From the NCBI GenBank assembly GCA_013368325.1, contig JAACJK010000187.1:1-37194 (forward strand): a stretch of 37,194 nucleotides of DNA, given 5' to 3'. Under the pieces are notes generated by a model, which searched no databases, was not told where the DNA came from, and worked only from the letters and a program-made list of their open reading frames with translations. The translations under genes were made by a program, and so were the position numbers. Positions 11,174 to 19,724 of the stretch are shown here, in pieces (the first letter of the stretch is position 1; the number at the start of each line of letters is the position of its first letter). This stretch comes from Ephemerocybe angulata. Its lineage: Eukaryota > Basidiomycota > Agaricomycetes > Agaricales > Psathyrellaceae.

Positions 11174-11178
11174 GGGGG
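11174..11178. repeat. Target site duplication, left copy (GGGGG)
   Basis: Five G directly precede the 5' LTR, and five G (21212-21216) directly follow the 3' LTR. Five bases is the usual duplication for Ty3-type integrases. Because it is a homopolymer, the match alone is weak. It is supported by exact restoration of a host intron when one copy is removed. Confidence 0.8.
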
Positions 11179-11586
11179 TGTGTGGTGACTGGCTCATTTT
11201 CTTCCTTTTTTCTATTTTTCTTTCATTTTTTATCATTCTTTCTTACTTAAAAAGCCTTCTCGTCTACAACTGACGACCTTCGAGCTCGAGCGGCAACCCG
11301 CTCGACGCTTGGATAGCCCACCGTCTCCTGACCGTGCTCGCCATCCAAGCGAAGGGACTTCGGGCGCTACCCCGGAGTCTTTCCGAGCCGCGCGCGCGCG
11401 CGCCACGCGCGCACGCGCATCAGCTCGTGATTCTCGGCGGCGCGTCCAACACGCGTCGCAGGCAATAGACTTCGGTAGAATACCGTAGAACTATCTGTTA
11501 CCTTCTCTTCTTTTCTTTAACTCTCTGTTCATTTCTATTCTCTTCTATTTCTTTCTATATATTTCTAGCACAATCTTGGATACCTG

Positions 11587-11594
11587 TATATAAG
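11587..11594 (+). promoter_or_regulatory. TATA box of the LTR promoter
   Basis: TATATAAG follows a pyrimidine-rich, A/T-rich stretch and lies about 350 bp before the gag ATG. The RNA start, and so the R region, should begin 30-60 bp downstream. The same box is at 20937-20944 in the 3' LTR, where it would fire into the host gene's 5' exons from the antisense side. Confidence 0.7.
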
Positions 11595-11820
11595 AACCCA
11601 GTTGTGCGAAATCAGATTCAGATCTTTTTGCCCAATTTACGTCCGAGCGACTGTAAGACTTACGCTAGAGCTTTGCTCGCGTCGTCGTCTACTCGAAGAT
11701 CTCCAATACATTCCATTATTCTTATCTAAAGCTCGCGCGATAGTCACTCGCGCCTACCAAATATACAAGTACATCTCTTCGGCACTCGTACTATCCAAGT
11801 GCGACCTACCGATCGGACTA

Positions 11821-11860
11821 GTGTACGCAGGGCGTACACCAACGAATCGAGGTTCGATTC
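11821..11860 (+). repeat. Two adjacent perfect hairpins at the LTR end
   Basis: The first is GTGTACGC-AGG-GCGTACAC (11821-11839; 8-bp arms, 3-nt loop). The second is GAATCGA-GGT-TCGATTC (11844-11860; 7-bp arms, 3-nt loop). Only CAAC separates them, and the LTR ends one base later. The copies at 21171-21189 and 21194-21210 are the same. Confidence 0.9.
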
Positions 11861-11862
11861 AC

Positions 11863-11880
11863 TGGTGGACACATTGGGAA
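11863..11880 (+). other. Primer-binding site
   Basis: One base after the LTR the sequence starts TGGTGGACACATTGGGAA. TGG pairs with the universal CCA end of tRNA, and the following bases could pair with an acceptor strand and part of a T-stem. I could not name the tRNA without a tRNA set from the genome. Confidence 0.7.
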
Positions 11881-11939
11881 CGCACTAGCGATAGTTCGTT
11901 CCGAAAAGATTTAGTAAAAACAAACTTGCAAGATCGTGT

Positions 11940-14900
11940 ATGGCTACACGAAGGTCAAGAAGAATCGGCCCGAATTCTGATTCTGAGGAGCCTACGGACT
12001 TAAATCCAGCTCCCCCATACACTAGCGAAAATCCAATTCCCCCGCCATACCAAGGACGCAGCGAAGAATCGCATTCTCCTCAAGAATCGAGAAGCCGCCA
12101 TCGCCCCGCATCCCACCCGAGATCGCGCTCCATCAGCCCCGATCCCCTAGCAGAATTCGATAGAGAAGACAACATACCTGCTACATCTCCTAGACGTATG
12201 CCGGGACAGTTACCTATCACTGAGCCCCGTCCGCTCCTAGCTCCAAGCCAACTTCCCTTGCCGAGAAGACTGGCTGCCTTACCTCCAGTCTTACCAACCA
12301 CGGCCGCCAGACCAACGAGGCGACACGGCACGGGACTAACCCATTCTCAAGCCTCCCCGCTAACGCCTATCACTCAAAGGTCGATTACCTTCGGTGAGTT
12401 CGCCGAAGCACCCGCTGAAGCACGACCCATTTCTCCTGGACTGGCGCAACGAATGGCGTCAATCCTGAATCCCTCCCCCGATAACCCGTTCACTGAAACG
12501 AACCTCGGGCGTAAGGAGGAATCAGTTCCACCTCTGTTTGCTCATCGAATCAAACACGAACCGATCTCCGCAGCGGTCCATAGGACGACTAACCCGCCCT
12601 TTCAACAGAGATCTCACCCAGCGCCGGAGCCGGCCCAAGCACGAAACCAATTCGAAAATGTTCTCCGCCCTAGTTCTAGGGAAATCAGAGAACCATCTCC
12701 CTTGCGATCCCCCGAAGGATTCCGCGAGGAAAGATACACGCCCTCTCCCGAGCCGGCCGGACCCTCGTACTCGAATGACCCTGCTCATAACTCGAACCTT
12801 CAACGTCCGCAGCTTAGTAACACCATACCTATAGTCCATCCCAACTCTACTCCACAAGCTCTCGGAGATCCCCTAGTGCCAGCCCAAGAAGTTAAGGAAT
12901 ATCTTATTCAAGAAGTAATCCTAGAAATTCCTACTTGCCTGAGTACCACTACGTTCGCGAAGGACGGTCCGGAAGGTTTTGGAAGTATAGCTGGAAGGTA
13001 CTATAACGTCCTTAAGCGAGCCGAAGAAGGATTAGGAAGAAGCTTACCGTCGGGCGCTAATCTCGTTAACCCTGAAGCACGGGACTTCTTCAGGAGCGAG
13101 TACGAGATGTTGGATGATATCCTAACCCACGTTCAGAAATATACGACTAGTAAGGGAGAATATGGTTACCGCATCAACACAGATCGATGGAAGCCACTGG
13201 CTATTAGAATGTTCGAAGTGAGAGATACATGCAAGGATGCACTTGCATTCGCCGGGGAAGGAAGGATAGACGTACCTTCCTGGGGGAGAACCGGGCGGAT
13301 GACGGATATTTGGCGACTCAATGATTTCGAGATTCTCTCCGTCGCCTTTCGTGCTGAGACCGAGCAGTTTTTTAACACTGTGACTAGAGCCGTGATGGCT
13401 GCGGCCAAAGAAACGAAGGCACGAACACCTAAGCAGGAATCCCCAGTGATTCAGAACACAGTCGAGGAAAGGGATAAAGGGAAACGGGTCGCTGAGGGAG
13501 AAAGACGCGAGTTTACTAGACCCTCATTCGATTCTCATTCCCCGCCAAGGATGGAAGAAAACGAAACTTCATACCTGAATCCAACCCACCGAACCTACGA
13601 GCCTATATACCCCGACCAGTACAACGGAGTGCGACCAGCGGAAGAACGGAGCGCAAGCGCTAGAGGAACGCATATTAGTTCTCAGACCAGAACGAGTAAC
13701 AATCCGTTTGTAATGCCACAAACTGCGTTCAACAGTCGACTCACCAACTCGTCAAACTTCCGCCCACTCGGAGGCATCGTATCGAGCAGAAATCTAGTTG
13801 GAAGGAATGAGAATTCTTCACAGGGATACCAAGAACTGTTACGACCCACTTACGCTGAGGATGAAGGACGTGATACTCCCCCACACGCGACCAACAATCG
13901 CGACCGTAACTCCCAGGTTCGGTTCGAAGCAAGTAACCCAGGGGATCCAGACGATTCTCCTTCGGATAATTCTGATGGAGGAAAGGATGCGCGAAGAAGG
14001 GGAAAACGAGGATCACGAAGGAAGTCTCGCGAGCGAAGCACAGAACCAAGTGACAAGGCAAAGGAGGAGCCTAAGTTCGATAACCGGCTCAAACTGGACA
14101 TGATTCCAGGATGGGATGGCAATGAAGACACCCTAGGCTTGTGGATTACTAAAATCAACAGTTTAGCCATCCAATCCAAAACTGTATGGACACAGCTTGG
14201 GCGCCTGGTTCCGACTAGATTCACTGGGAGCGCGGAAAGCTGGTATTACAGCCTTCACCCAGCAACGAGAGCGACACTTGAGGCAAACTGGGATAATCTG
14301 CGTAGCGCAATAAGTCAATTTTACATGAACCGAGCATTTATGGATAAACAAAAAATGCGAGCGAACAAAGCGACTTACCGCGATGCAGAACACCCCAAGG
14401 AAACGCCTAGTGACTACTTCATTCGAAAGTTGTCCCTGCTTCAGCTTGCATATGACTACAACGACCGAGAGTTGATTCATGAGATAATGAACGGCGTACC
14501 ATCTACATGGATGACTATAGTCACTCCTCACTTGTACCAACAGCTGGAGGACTTCCAAGCCAACATCAAGTACCATGAAGAGTTCTTGATGCAACTCGAC
14601 TCACCTCGAGTTTACTTCGGAAATTTCGGGAACAACGTTCGACCGTACTCGCGAAATCCCTTCAGAAGCAACTACCGCACGCCGCAAGCGCCGGCGCCAC
14701 AAGCGCGCGCTAACTTAGTAGGCGCGCACGACAAGTTGAAACCTCCGCAGTTCCCGAAGGACGATGAGAATGTTTCCAAGAGAGGAACGCCTGAGAGTAA
14801 GGGAGGACGAGCCTGTCGCCACTGTGGGAGCATGAAGCATTGGGATCCGGAGTGCAGATACGCCCGTCGGAGTGAGCGGCAAGCGCGCGTCAATTTCGTT

Positions 14901-14987
14901 GAGGTTACAAGTGAAGAACAAGAAGCACAGGAAGAATACGATGAGCTTTACTATAACCTGGAAAGCGAGGATGAGACGGATTTTTAG
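11940..14987 (+). CDS. gag: Gag polyprotein, 1015 aa
   Basis: The ORF starts at ATG 11940, about 60 bp after the primer-binding site. The N-terminal ~300 residues are Pro/Arg/Ser-rich and likely disordered, with a PPPY motif at residues 34-37. A folded, unassigned domain follows at about 320-495. After another Arg/Ser/Asp-rich linker comes a Ty3-type capsid region at about 715-885 (LDMIPGWDGNEDTLGLWI, then TRFTGSAESWYYSL). A CCHC knuckle, C-x2-C-x4-H-x4-C, sits at 959-972. Typical Ty3/Gypsy Gags are 250-500 residues, so this one carries about 600 extra N-terminal residues. It should form the particle core and package element RNA. The end is acidic and stops at TAG 14985, inside the frameshift signal. 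Confidence in Gag identity is high; the N-terminal domain's role is unknown. Confidence 0.92.
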   Translation: MATRRSRRIGPNSDSEEPTDLNPAPPYTSENPIPPPYQGRSEESHSPQESRSRHRPASHPRSRSISPDPLAEFDREDNIPATSPRRMPGQLPITEPRPLLAPSQLPLPRRLAALPPVLPTTAARPTRRHGTGLTHSQASPLTPITQRSITFGEFAEAPAEARPISPGLAQRMASILNPSPDNPFTETNLGRKEESVPPLFAHRIKHEPISAAVHRTTNPPFQQRSHPAPEPAQARNQFENVLRPSSREIREPSPLRSPEGFREERYTPSPEPAGPSYSNDPAHNSNLQRPQLSNTIPIVHPNSTPQALGDPLVPAQEVKEYLIQEVILEIPTCLSTTTFAKDGPEGFGSIAGRYYNVLKRAEEGLGRSLPSGANLVNPEARDFFRSEYEMLDDILTHVQKYTTSKGEYGYRINTDRWKPLAIRMFEVRDTCKDALAFAGEGRIDVPSWGRTGRMTDIWRLNDFEILSVAFRAETEQFFNTVTRAVMAAAKETKARTPKQESPVIQNTVEERDKGKRVAEGERREFTRPSFDSHSPPRMEENETSYLNPTHRTYEPIYPDQYNGVRPAEERSASARGTHISSQTRTSNNPFVMPQTAFNSRLTNSSNFRPLGGIVSSRNLVGRNENSSQGYQELLRPTYAEDEGRDTPPHATNNRDRNSQVRFEASNPGDPDDSPSDNSDGGKDARRRGKRGSRRKSRERSTEPSDKAKEEPKFDNRLKLDMIPGWDGNEDTLGLWITKINSLAIQSKTVWTQLGRLVPTRFTGSAESWYYSLHPATRATLEANWDNLRSAISQFYMNRAFMDKQKMRANKATYRDAEHPKETPSDYFIRKLSLLQLAYDYNDRELIHEIMNGVPSTWMTIVTPHLYQQLEDFQANIKYHEEFLMQLDSPRVYFGNFGNNVRPYSRNPFRSNYRTPQAPAPQARANLVGAHDKLKPPQFPKDDENVSKRGTPESKGGRACRHCGSMKHWDPECRYARRSERQARVNFVEVTSEEQEAQEEYDELYYNLESEDETDF

Positions 14988-15038
14988 ATAGCCCTCCAGT
15001 TGATATCAAACTGGATAATAACAGTGACTCTGGAGGGC
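14980..15038 (+). promoter_or_regulatory. Probable -1 ribosomal frameshift signal (gag to pol)
   Basis: Gag reads GAT TTT TAG. A one-base backward slip keeps Phe on TTT (14981-14983) and continues at TTA (14984) in the pol frame, which has been open since 14975. A perfect 9-bp stem, GCCCTCCAG (14991-14999) with CTGGAGGGC (15030-15038), begins three bases after the stop. Its 30-nt loop could allow a pseudoknot. Slip site, short spacer and stable stem match the known layout of -1 frameshifting. The slip is single-codon rather than a full X-XXY-YYZ heptamer. Confidence 0.7.
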
Positions 15039-18000
15039 ATACTGAAGACGACTCACCATCGCGCAACCCCTACAATTCTTCCTTCTCGACTCACGAAGCT
15101 TACGCGCACGAACTGCGAACCTTCCTTAGCATAAATCGGAAGACCGGACGGCAGTTGTCTCATACCATTGACAATACCAACATGACTCTACTTAACGACG
15201 AACGGACTATCGTCCTACGGAAACATCAGGCGCGACCTCCTGGATGTACCTTCCTTGGCTCTAAAGCCACGGAAGTCTTGGCCCATTTCGACAATTCGCC
15301 TATTCAGCAACCTCTGATAGTTGACTCCGGATCCGACATTACCCTCATCTCTTCCAAGCTGCTGCAAGGACTCTCGCCATCCCCGAAGATTCGTACTGGA
15401 CAGAAGATCGAATTAGTCCAAGTAACAGGGCGCACTTCCATTAACGGATACGTTGTGCTCATGCTCACCTTCGGTACGGAGAAGGGCCCGGTGCAACTTG
15501 AGGTCGAGGCCTACGTCGTCAGGGGCATGAACGCAGGGTTCATCCTAGGCAACGATTTTGCTGATCAGTATTCTTTGAGTCTGGAAAGGAAGGAAGGACG
15601 AACTACCTTACGCTTCGGAGACTCTGGGCGATCGATGCCCGTGTCCAACACCATAACCAAGGACTTTGAGCTCAAAGACGAAGCTGGAAACGTGTTCCGG
15701 GTCAACGCAAAAGGGAAACGAGACCTAGCAAAGGCAAAGATGCGCACTCACCACCGAAAAGCGAAGGTACATCGTAGGAAAGAACGTTCTCGAGCTACCA
15801 GCAACGAGGTCAGGAGTAAGGTCGATATAACGATCGGACCAGAATGTAGCAAGTACATACCAGTGGAAGTACACTTCCGCCCCGAGGACGAAGCCGTATT
15901 CGTTGAACGCCGAGTTTTCACCAACAAAAACGAGGACGACGTGTACGGAACGATGGACTGTTTAGTATCAAAAGCCAAACCCATGCTATGCGTATCGAAT
16001 TTTTCATCGCAACCCATACGAATCTCGAAGGGACAGCTGTTAGGACAAAGCGAACGTACCAATACGGCCTTCAGTAGGGAGGAAGACATGACCGAGAGCG
16101 AGATTGAACAGACAAAGGCCTACGCACAATACATCTCCTCAAGAGCTTCAAACTCCTCTGAAGGTACGGACGCGACAGGCGAACCCCCAGTCGAAGGTGG
16201 ACCGAAAACCGCTGAGACACCGTGTGACTCAACGCCATCTTCTGAATTCGAAAAGGAACTGGATTTAGCGGAAGGACTGACTCAGGAACAACGAGAGCGA
16301 CTCATCGAGGTGATTAGAAGGAATCAAGAGGCCTTCGCGCTGGACGGACGCTTGGGTGACTATCCTGAGCATGTCGAAGTCCCTCTCGCCGAAGGAACAA
16401 AGCCGATCTCCGTCCTACCTTATAATGCTTCTCCCGCCAATCGCGAAGTAATAGACAAGCAAATGGACTCTTGGTTGTCCTTGGGAGTCATAGAACCTTC
16501 TCGTAGTCCTTGGGCGGCACCGGTATTTATCGTCTACCGAAACAAGAAGCCTCGGATGGTTATCGATTTGAGAAGACTCAACGAGAAGGTCATCGCCGAT
16601 GAGTTTCCCCTTCCTCGACAAGAGGATATCCTGCAGTCTCTCGCCGGGAGTCACTACTTGTCCACCTTGGATGCACTGGCTGGATTCACACAGCTTAGCG
16701 TGAAAGAGGAGGACAGGGAGAAACTTGCCTTCCGGACGCATCGTGGTTTGTTCCAGTTCCGACGTATGCCTTTCGGATTCAGGAACGGGCCCGCGGTATT
16801 CCAGCGCGTCATGCAAAGTGTTCTTGCCCCGTTCTTGTGGATCTTTGCCCTGGTGTACATTGATGATATCGTGGTGTTCTCTAAGACGTTCGACGAACAC
16901 TTGGATCACTTGGATCAAGTACTCACCGCTATCCGTTCGGCGCGAATCACCCTTTCTCTCCCGAAATGCCATTTCGGATACGAGTCGTTGCTGTTGTTGG
17001 GTCAGAAGGTTTCCCGGCTAGGATTGTCCACTCACAAGGAAAAGGTCGACGCGATCCTCCAACTTGCCGAGCCTAAGAATATCCATGACCTACAGGTCTT
17101 TCTCGGCATGATGGTGTACTTTTCAGGGTACATCCCCTACTACGCCTGGATCGTACATCCGCTTTTTCAATTACTGAAACACAAACGCGAGTGGAAGTGG
17201 GGCACGGAGGAGTCAGAAGCATACCAATTATGCAAACAAGTACTCACGGAGGCACCGATCCGAGCCCATGCTATACCAGGACGACCTTATCGCGTCTATT
17301 CAGATGCCTGCAATTACGCACTTGCCGCGATACTTCAACAGGTCCAGCCAATCCGCGTAATCGATCTCAAGGGGAGTAAGATTTACGAGAGACTCGAACT
17401 CGCGTACTCACGAGGCGAAGCTGTTCCGATCTTGGTCACCAAGTTAACCAAGGATCCTAAAAGTGAAGAAACCGACATACCTGTCGACACTTGGGGACCT
17501 TCGCTGGATGATACCGTTGTGCATATCGAACGCGTGATCGCCTACTGGTCCAGAGTATTGCAAGCAGCTGAAAAGAACTATTCGCCCACGGAGAGGGAGG
17601 CGCTTGCGCTCAAGGAGGGGTTAATCAAGTTCCAAGCAATTCTCGAGGGCGAAACAATCTATGCCGTTACAGATCACGCAGCCCTCACGTGGAGTCGCAC
17701 GTTCCAAAACGTCAACCGCAGGCTACTCACTTGGGGTTTGGTATTCTCAGCCTTCCCGAACATGCACATTATCCACCGCCCTGGACGAGTGCACTCTAAC
17801 GTCGATCCATTATCTCGTCTTGAGCGTAGCCCGCCCGATCAGCAAAGTCCGTCTCACATTGAAAACCGATTCCTCACGTTGCGCGAACCACACGCGCTGA
17901 AGAGTTTCTACGACAATCTGGGCGATGACTTCGAAGATAAACTGCATTCAGTAACTAGCGCATTCACCTTGAGCGAGATCGAGGCCTGCGAGACAGCCAC

Positions 18001-19699
18001 TAGGATCGAAGTAGAGATAAGCGCCCACATTCCGAATGGAGAAGACACAGTGATCGAATATTGCACCGCCCGGAACTATTCGGTTCTTATCGGTTTCGAC
18101 ACGGAATCAATCAGCACATGGGCGGCTTCGCTGGAAAAGGATAGCTACTTTTCTAGGATAATCACCGAACTCCGATCCAAGGAAATAGGATCTTCAGTCA
18201 TACGCGCGCGCTATAAGTTACGACAGGATGGCCTACTGTTCTACCTCGACAACCAAGGGAATACACGACTCTGCGTGCCCAAACGACGAATTCATCAAGT
18301 CCTCGATGAGATGCACGATGGCGTAAGCGAGGCCGCACACGCTGGCTACTTCAAGACATATCAACGAATCTCGTGTAGTTACTACTGGCCACGCATGTCT
18401 CGCGAGATCCGGGCATATGTGCAAACATGCGACATATGCCAGAAGATTAAACCGAGGAAGCACGCACCGATGGGGCTACTACAGCCCATACCCATTCCGA
18501 CCCAGCCTTTCGAAGTGGTCAGCATGGACTTCATTACTGAGTTGCCCGTCACCGAATCCGGGCACGACGCAGTACTCGTTATTATCGACAAACTCACGAA
18601 ATATGCCGTCACTATTCCCACTTTCACGACTCTTAACGAGGTCGATACCGCGCACCTGTTTTTCCATCATATCATCTCTAAATATGGCATTCCTCTTCAA
18701 GTCATCTCCGATCGAGATCTCCGGTGGCGGGGTGATTTCTGGGCAGAAGTATGTCGTCTGATGGGCATGAAGCGCTCGTTGACCACGTCGTATCACCCCC
18801 AAGCGGATGGGCAGACGGAAGTGCTTAACCAATTTTTAGAAATTGGGATTCGAGCCTTCCTGGGCGGTCCTCATCGACGAGGAGAATGGCACAAACACTT
18901 GGACCATCTTACCTTCTCCTACAACACGGGCGTTCACTTTGCCACACGACAAGCGCCCGCGTACTTGCTTTACGGCTTCCACCCTCGAACTCAGGGCAAC
19001 CTTATGGCGTCCCCATCATCCATCCCACGCCCGGATGATGCCGAGGGCAGTGTTGTCAGGCACGAGGTCGCACAAGCCATGTCGGACGCTTTCGACGCCA
19101 CACGTCTAGACGCCCAAGATAGCATTGTCCTAGCGCAACTGACCCAGGAGAAGGCCTATAACAAGGGACGGGTGACGAAGGAGTTCCAGGAGGGAGACCA
19201 GGTCTTAATCAACAGGGACTCTCTGCAACTCAACCGGAACATTACCGGGCGCGGAATCAAGCTGCTACCGAAGTTTGAAGGACCGTTTGAAATCTTGGAG
19301 CGCTTAAGTCCCATCACTTATCGCTTGCGGTTGCCCGCCAGCTACCAGATCCACCCGGTAGTTAGCATAGCCCATCTTGAGCCTTACCACTCATCACCAG
19401 AACCATTCGGAGAAAGAAACCTGTTAGCACGCATGCGCCCCGACTTCGACGAGTCGCGTAAGACGACGGAGTGGGAAGTAGAGAGGATCCTGGGAGAAAG
19501 ATGGGTAAAGGGTAAGAACGGACGCCGTGAAAGACAGTATGAGGTGCGATGGTTGGGCTACGGCCCTGAGGGAGACACCTGGGAACCGCTCCGCAACCTG
19601 AGGAACGCACCTCGTGCGATTAAAGAATGGAACGATTCACCAAAGGCCGGGAACGCGGACGGAGAAAGGGGACTACGTCTACTAAACACGAGGCAGTAA
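14984..19699 (+). CDS. pol: Pol polyprotein: PR-RT-RNaseH-IN-chromodomain
   Basis: The frame is reached by slippage at 14981-14984 and has no upstream ATG. Counting residues from the codon at 15155: aspartic protease DSGSD at 57; reverse transcriptase with YIDD at 568-571; RNase H with Asp 717, Glu 813 and Asp 840; integrase with an H-H-C-C zinc module (CDICQK), then D1125-D1186-E1222 (D-60-D-35-E). A GPF/Y-type module follows (KFEGPFEILERLSP), and a chromodomain at about 1439-1493 (VERILGERW, then YEVRWLGYGPEGDTWEP). The RNase H has about 50 extra residues between its first two acids. The protein copies element RNA and inserts the cDNA; the chromodomain should direct integration to modified chromatin. 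No stops or frameshifts were found. Confidence 0.95.
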   Translation, partial: LDSPPVDIKLDNNSDSGGHTEDDSPSRNPYNSSFSTHEAYAHELRTFLSINRKTGRQLSHTIDNTNMTLLNDERTIVLRKHQARPPGCTFLGSKATEVLAHFDNSPIQQPLIVDSGSDITLISSKLLQGLSPSPKIRTGQKIELVQVTGRTSINGYVVLMLTFGTEKGPVQLEVEAYVVRGMNAGFILGNDFADQYSLSLERKEGRTTLRFGDSGRSMPVSNTITKDFELKDEAGNVFRVNAKGKRDLAKAKMRTHHRKAKVHRRKERSRATSNEVRSKVDITIGPECSKYIPVEVHFRPEDEAVFVERRVFTNKNEDDVYGTMDCLVSKAKPMLCVSNFSSQPIRISKGQLLGQSERTNTAFSREEDMTESEIEQTKAYAQYISSRASNSSEGTDATGEPPVEGGPKTAETPCDSTPSSEFEKELDLAEGLTQEQRERLIEVIRRNQEAFALDGRLGDYPEHVEVPLAEGTKPISVLPYNASPANREVIDKQMDSWLSLGVIEPSRSPWAAPVFIVYRNKKPRMVIDLRRLNEKVIADEFPLPRQEDILQSLAGSHYLSTLDALAGFTQLSVKEEDREKLAFRTHRGLFQFRRMPFGFRNGPAVFQRVMQSVLAPFLWIFALVYIDDIVVFSKTFDEHLDHLDQVLTAIRSARITLSLPKCHFGYESLLLLGQKVSRLGLSTHKEKVDAILQLAEPKNIHDLQVFLGMMVYFSGYIPYYAWIVHPLFQLLKHKREWKWGTEESEAYQLCKQVLTEAPIRAHAIPGRPYRVYSDACNYALAAILQQVQPIRVIDLKGSKIYERLELAYSRGEAVPILVTKLTKDPKSEETDIPVDTWGPSLDDTVVHIERVIAYWSRVLQAAEKNYSPTEREALALKEGLIKFQAILEGETIYAVTDHAALTWSRTFQNVNRRLLTWGLVFSAFPNMHIIHRPGRVHSNVDPLSRLERSPPDQQSPSHIENRFLTLREPHALKSFYDNLGDDFEDKLHSVTSAFTLSEIEACETATRIEVEISAHIPNGEDTVIEYCTARNYSVLIGFDTESISTWAASLEKDSYFSRIITELRSKEIGSSVIRARYKLRQDGLLFYLDNQGNTRLCVPKRRIHQVLDEMHDGVSEAAHAGYFKTYQRISCSYYWPRMSREIRAYVQTCDICQKIKPRKHAPMGLLQPIPIPTQPFEVVSMDFITELPVTESGHDAVLVIIDKLTKYAVTIPTFTTLNEVDTAHLFFHHIISKYGIPLQVISDRDLRWRGDFWAEVCRLMGMKRSLTTSYHPQADGQTEVLNQFLEIGIRAFLGGPHRRGEWHKHLDHLTFSYNTGVHFATRQAPAYLLYGFHPRTQGNLMASPSSIPRPDDAEGSVVRHEVAQAMSDAFDATRLDAQDSIVLAQLTQEKAYNKGRVTKEFQEGDQVLINRDSLQLNRNITGRGIKLLPKFEGPFEILERLSPITYRLRLPASYQIHPVVSIAHLEPYHSSPEPFGERNLLARMRPDFDESRKTTEWEVERILGERWVKGKNGRRERQYEVRWLGYGPEGDTWEPLRNLRNAPRAIKEWNDSPKAGNADGERGLRLLNTRQ

Positions 19700-19724
19700 G
19701 ATCGGATCCCATAACTATCCGACG

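Larger units (their letters stand above)
11179..11861 (+). repeat. 5' LTR (683 bp)
   Basis: It begins TGTGTGGTGACT and ends in CA. The interior has a T/C-rich start, an alternating CG/GC tract near 11390-11420, a TATATAAG box at 11587-11594 and two adjacent hairpins at its end (11821-11839 and 11844-11860). Matching sequence at 20529-21211 defines its borders exactly. The plus-strand frame 11602-12003 crosses from the LTR into the leader and is not a gene. Confidence 0.95.

Noticed and set aside
11631..11644. Possible self-priming: CCCAAT in the R region could pair with ATTGGG of the primer site, as in Tf1
   Set aside because: Only six adjacent bases pair, and the TGG start of the site fits a tRNA CCA end better.
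11602..12003. Open frame crossing the 5' LTR and leader, repeated at 20952-21305
   Set aside because: It is LTR sequence open by chance, runs through the primer-binding site, and has different ends in the two copies.
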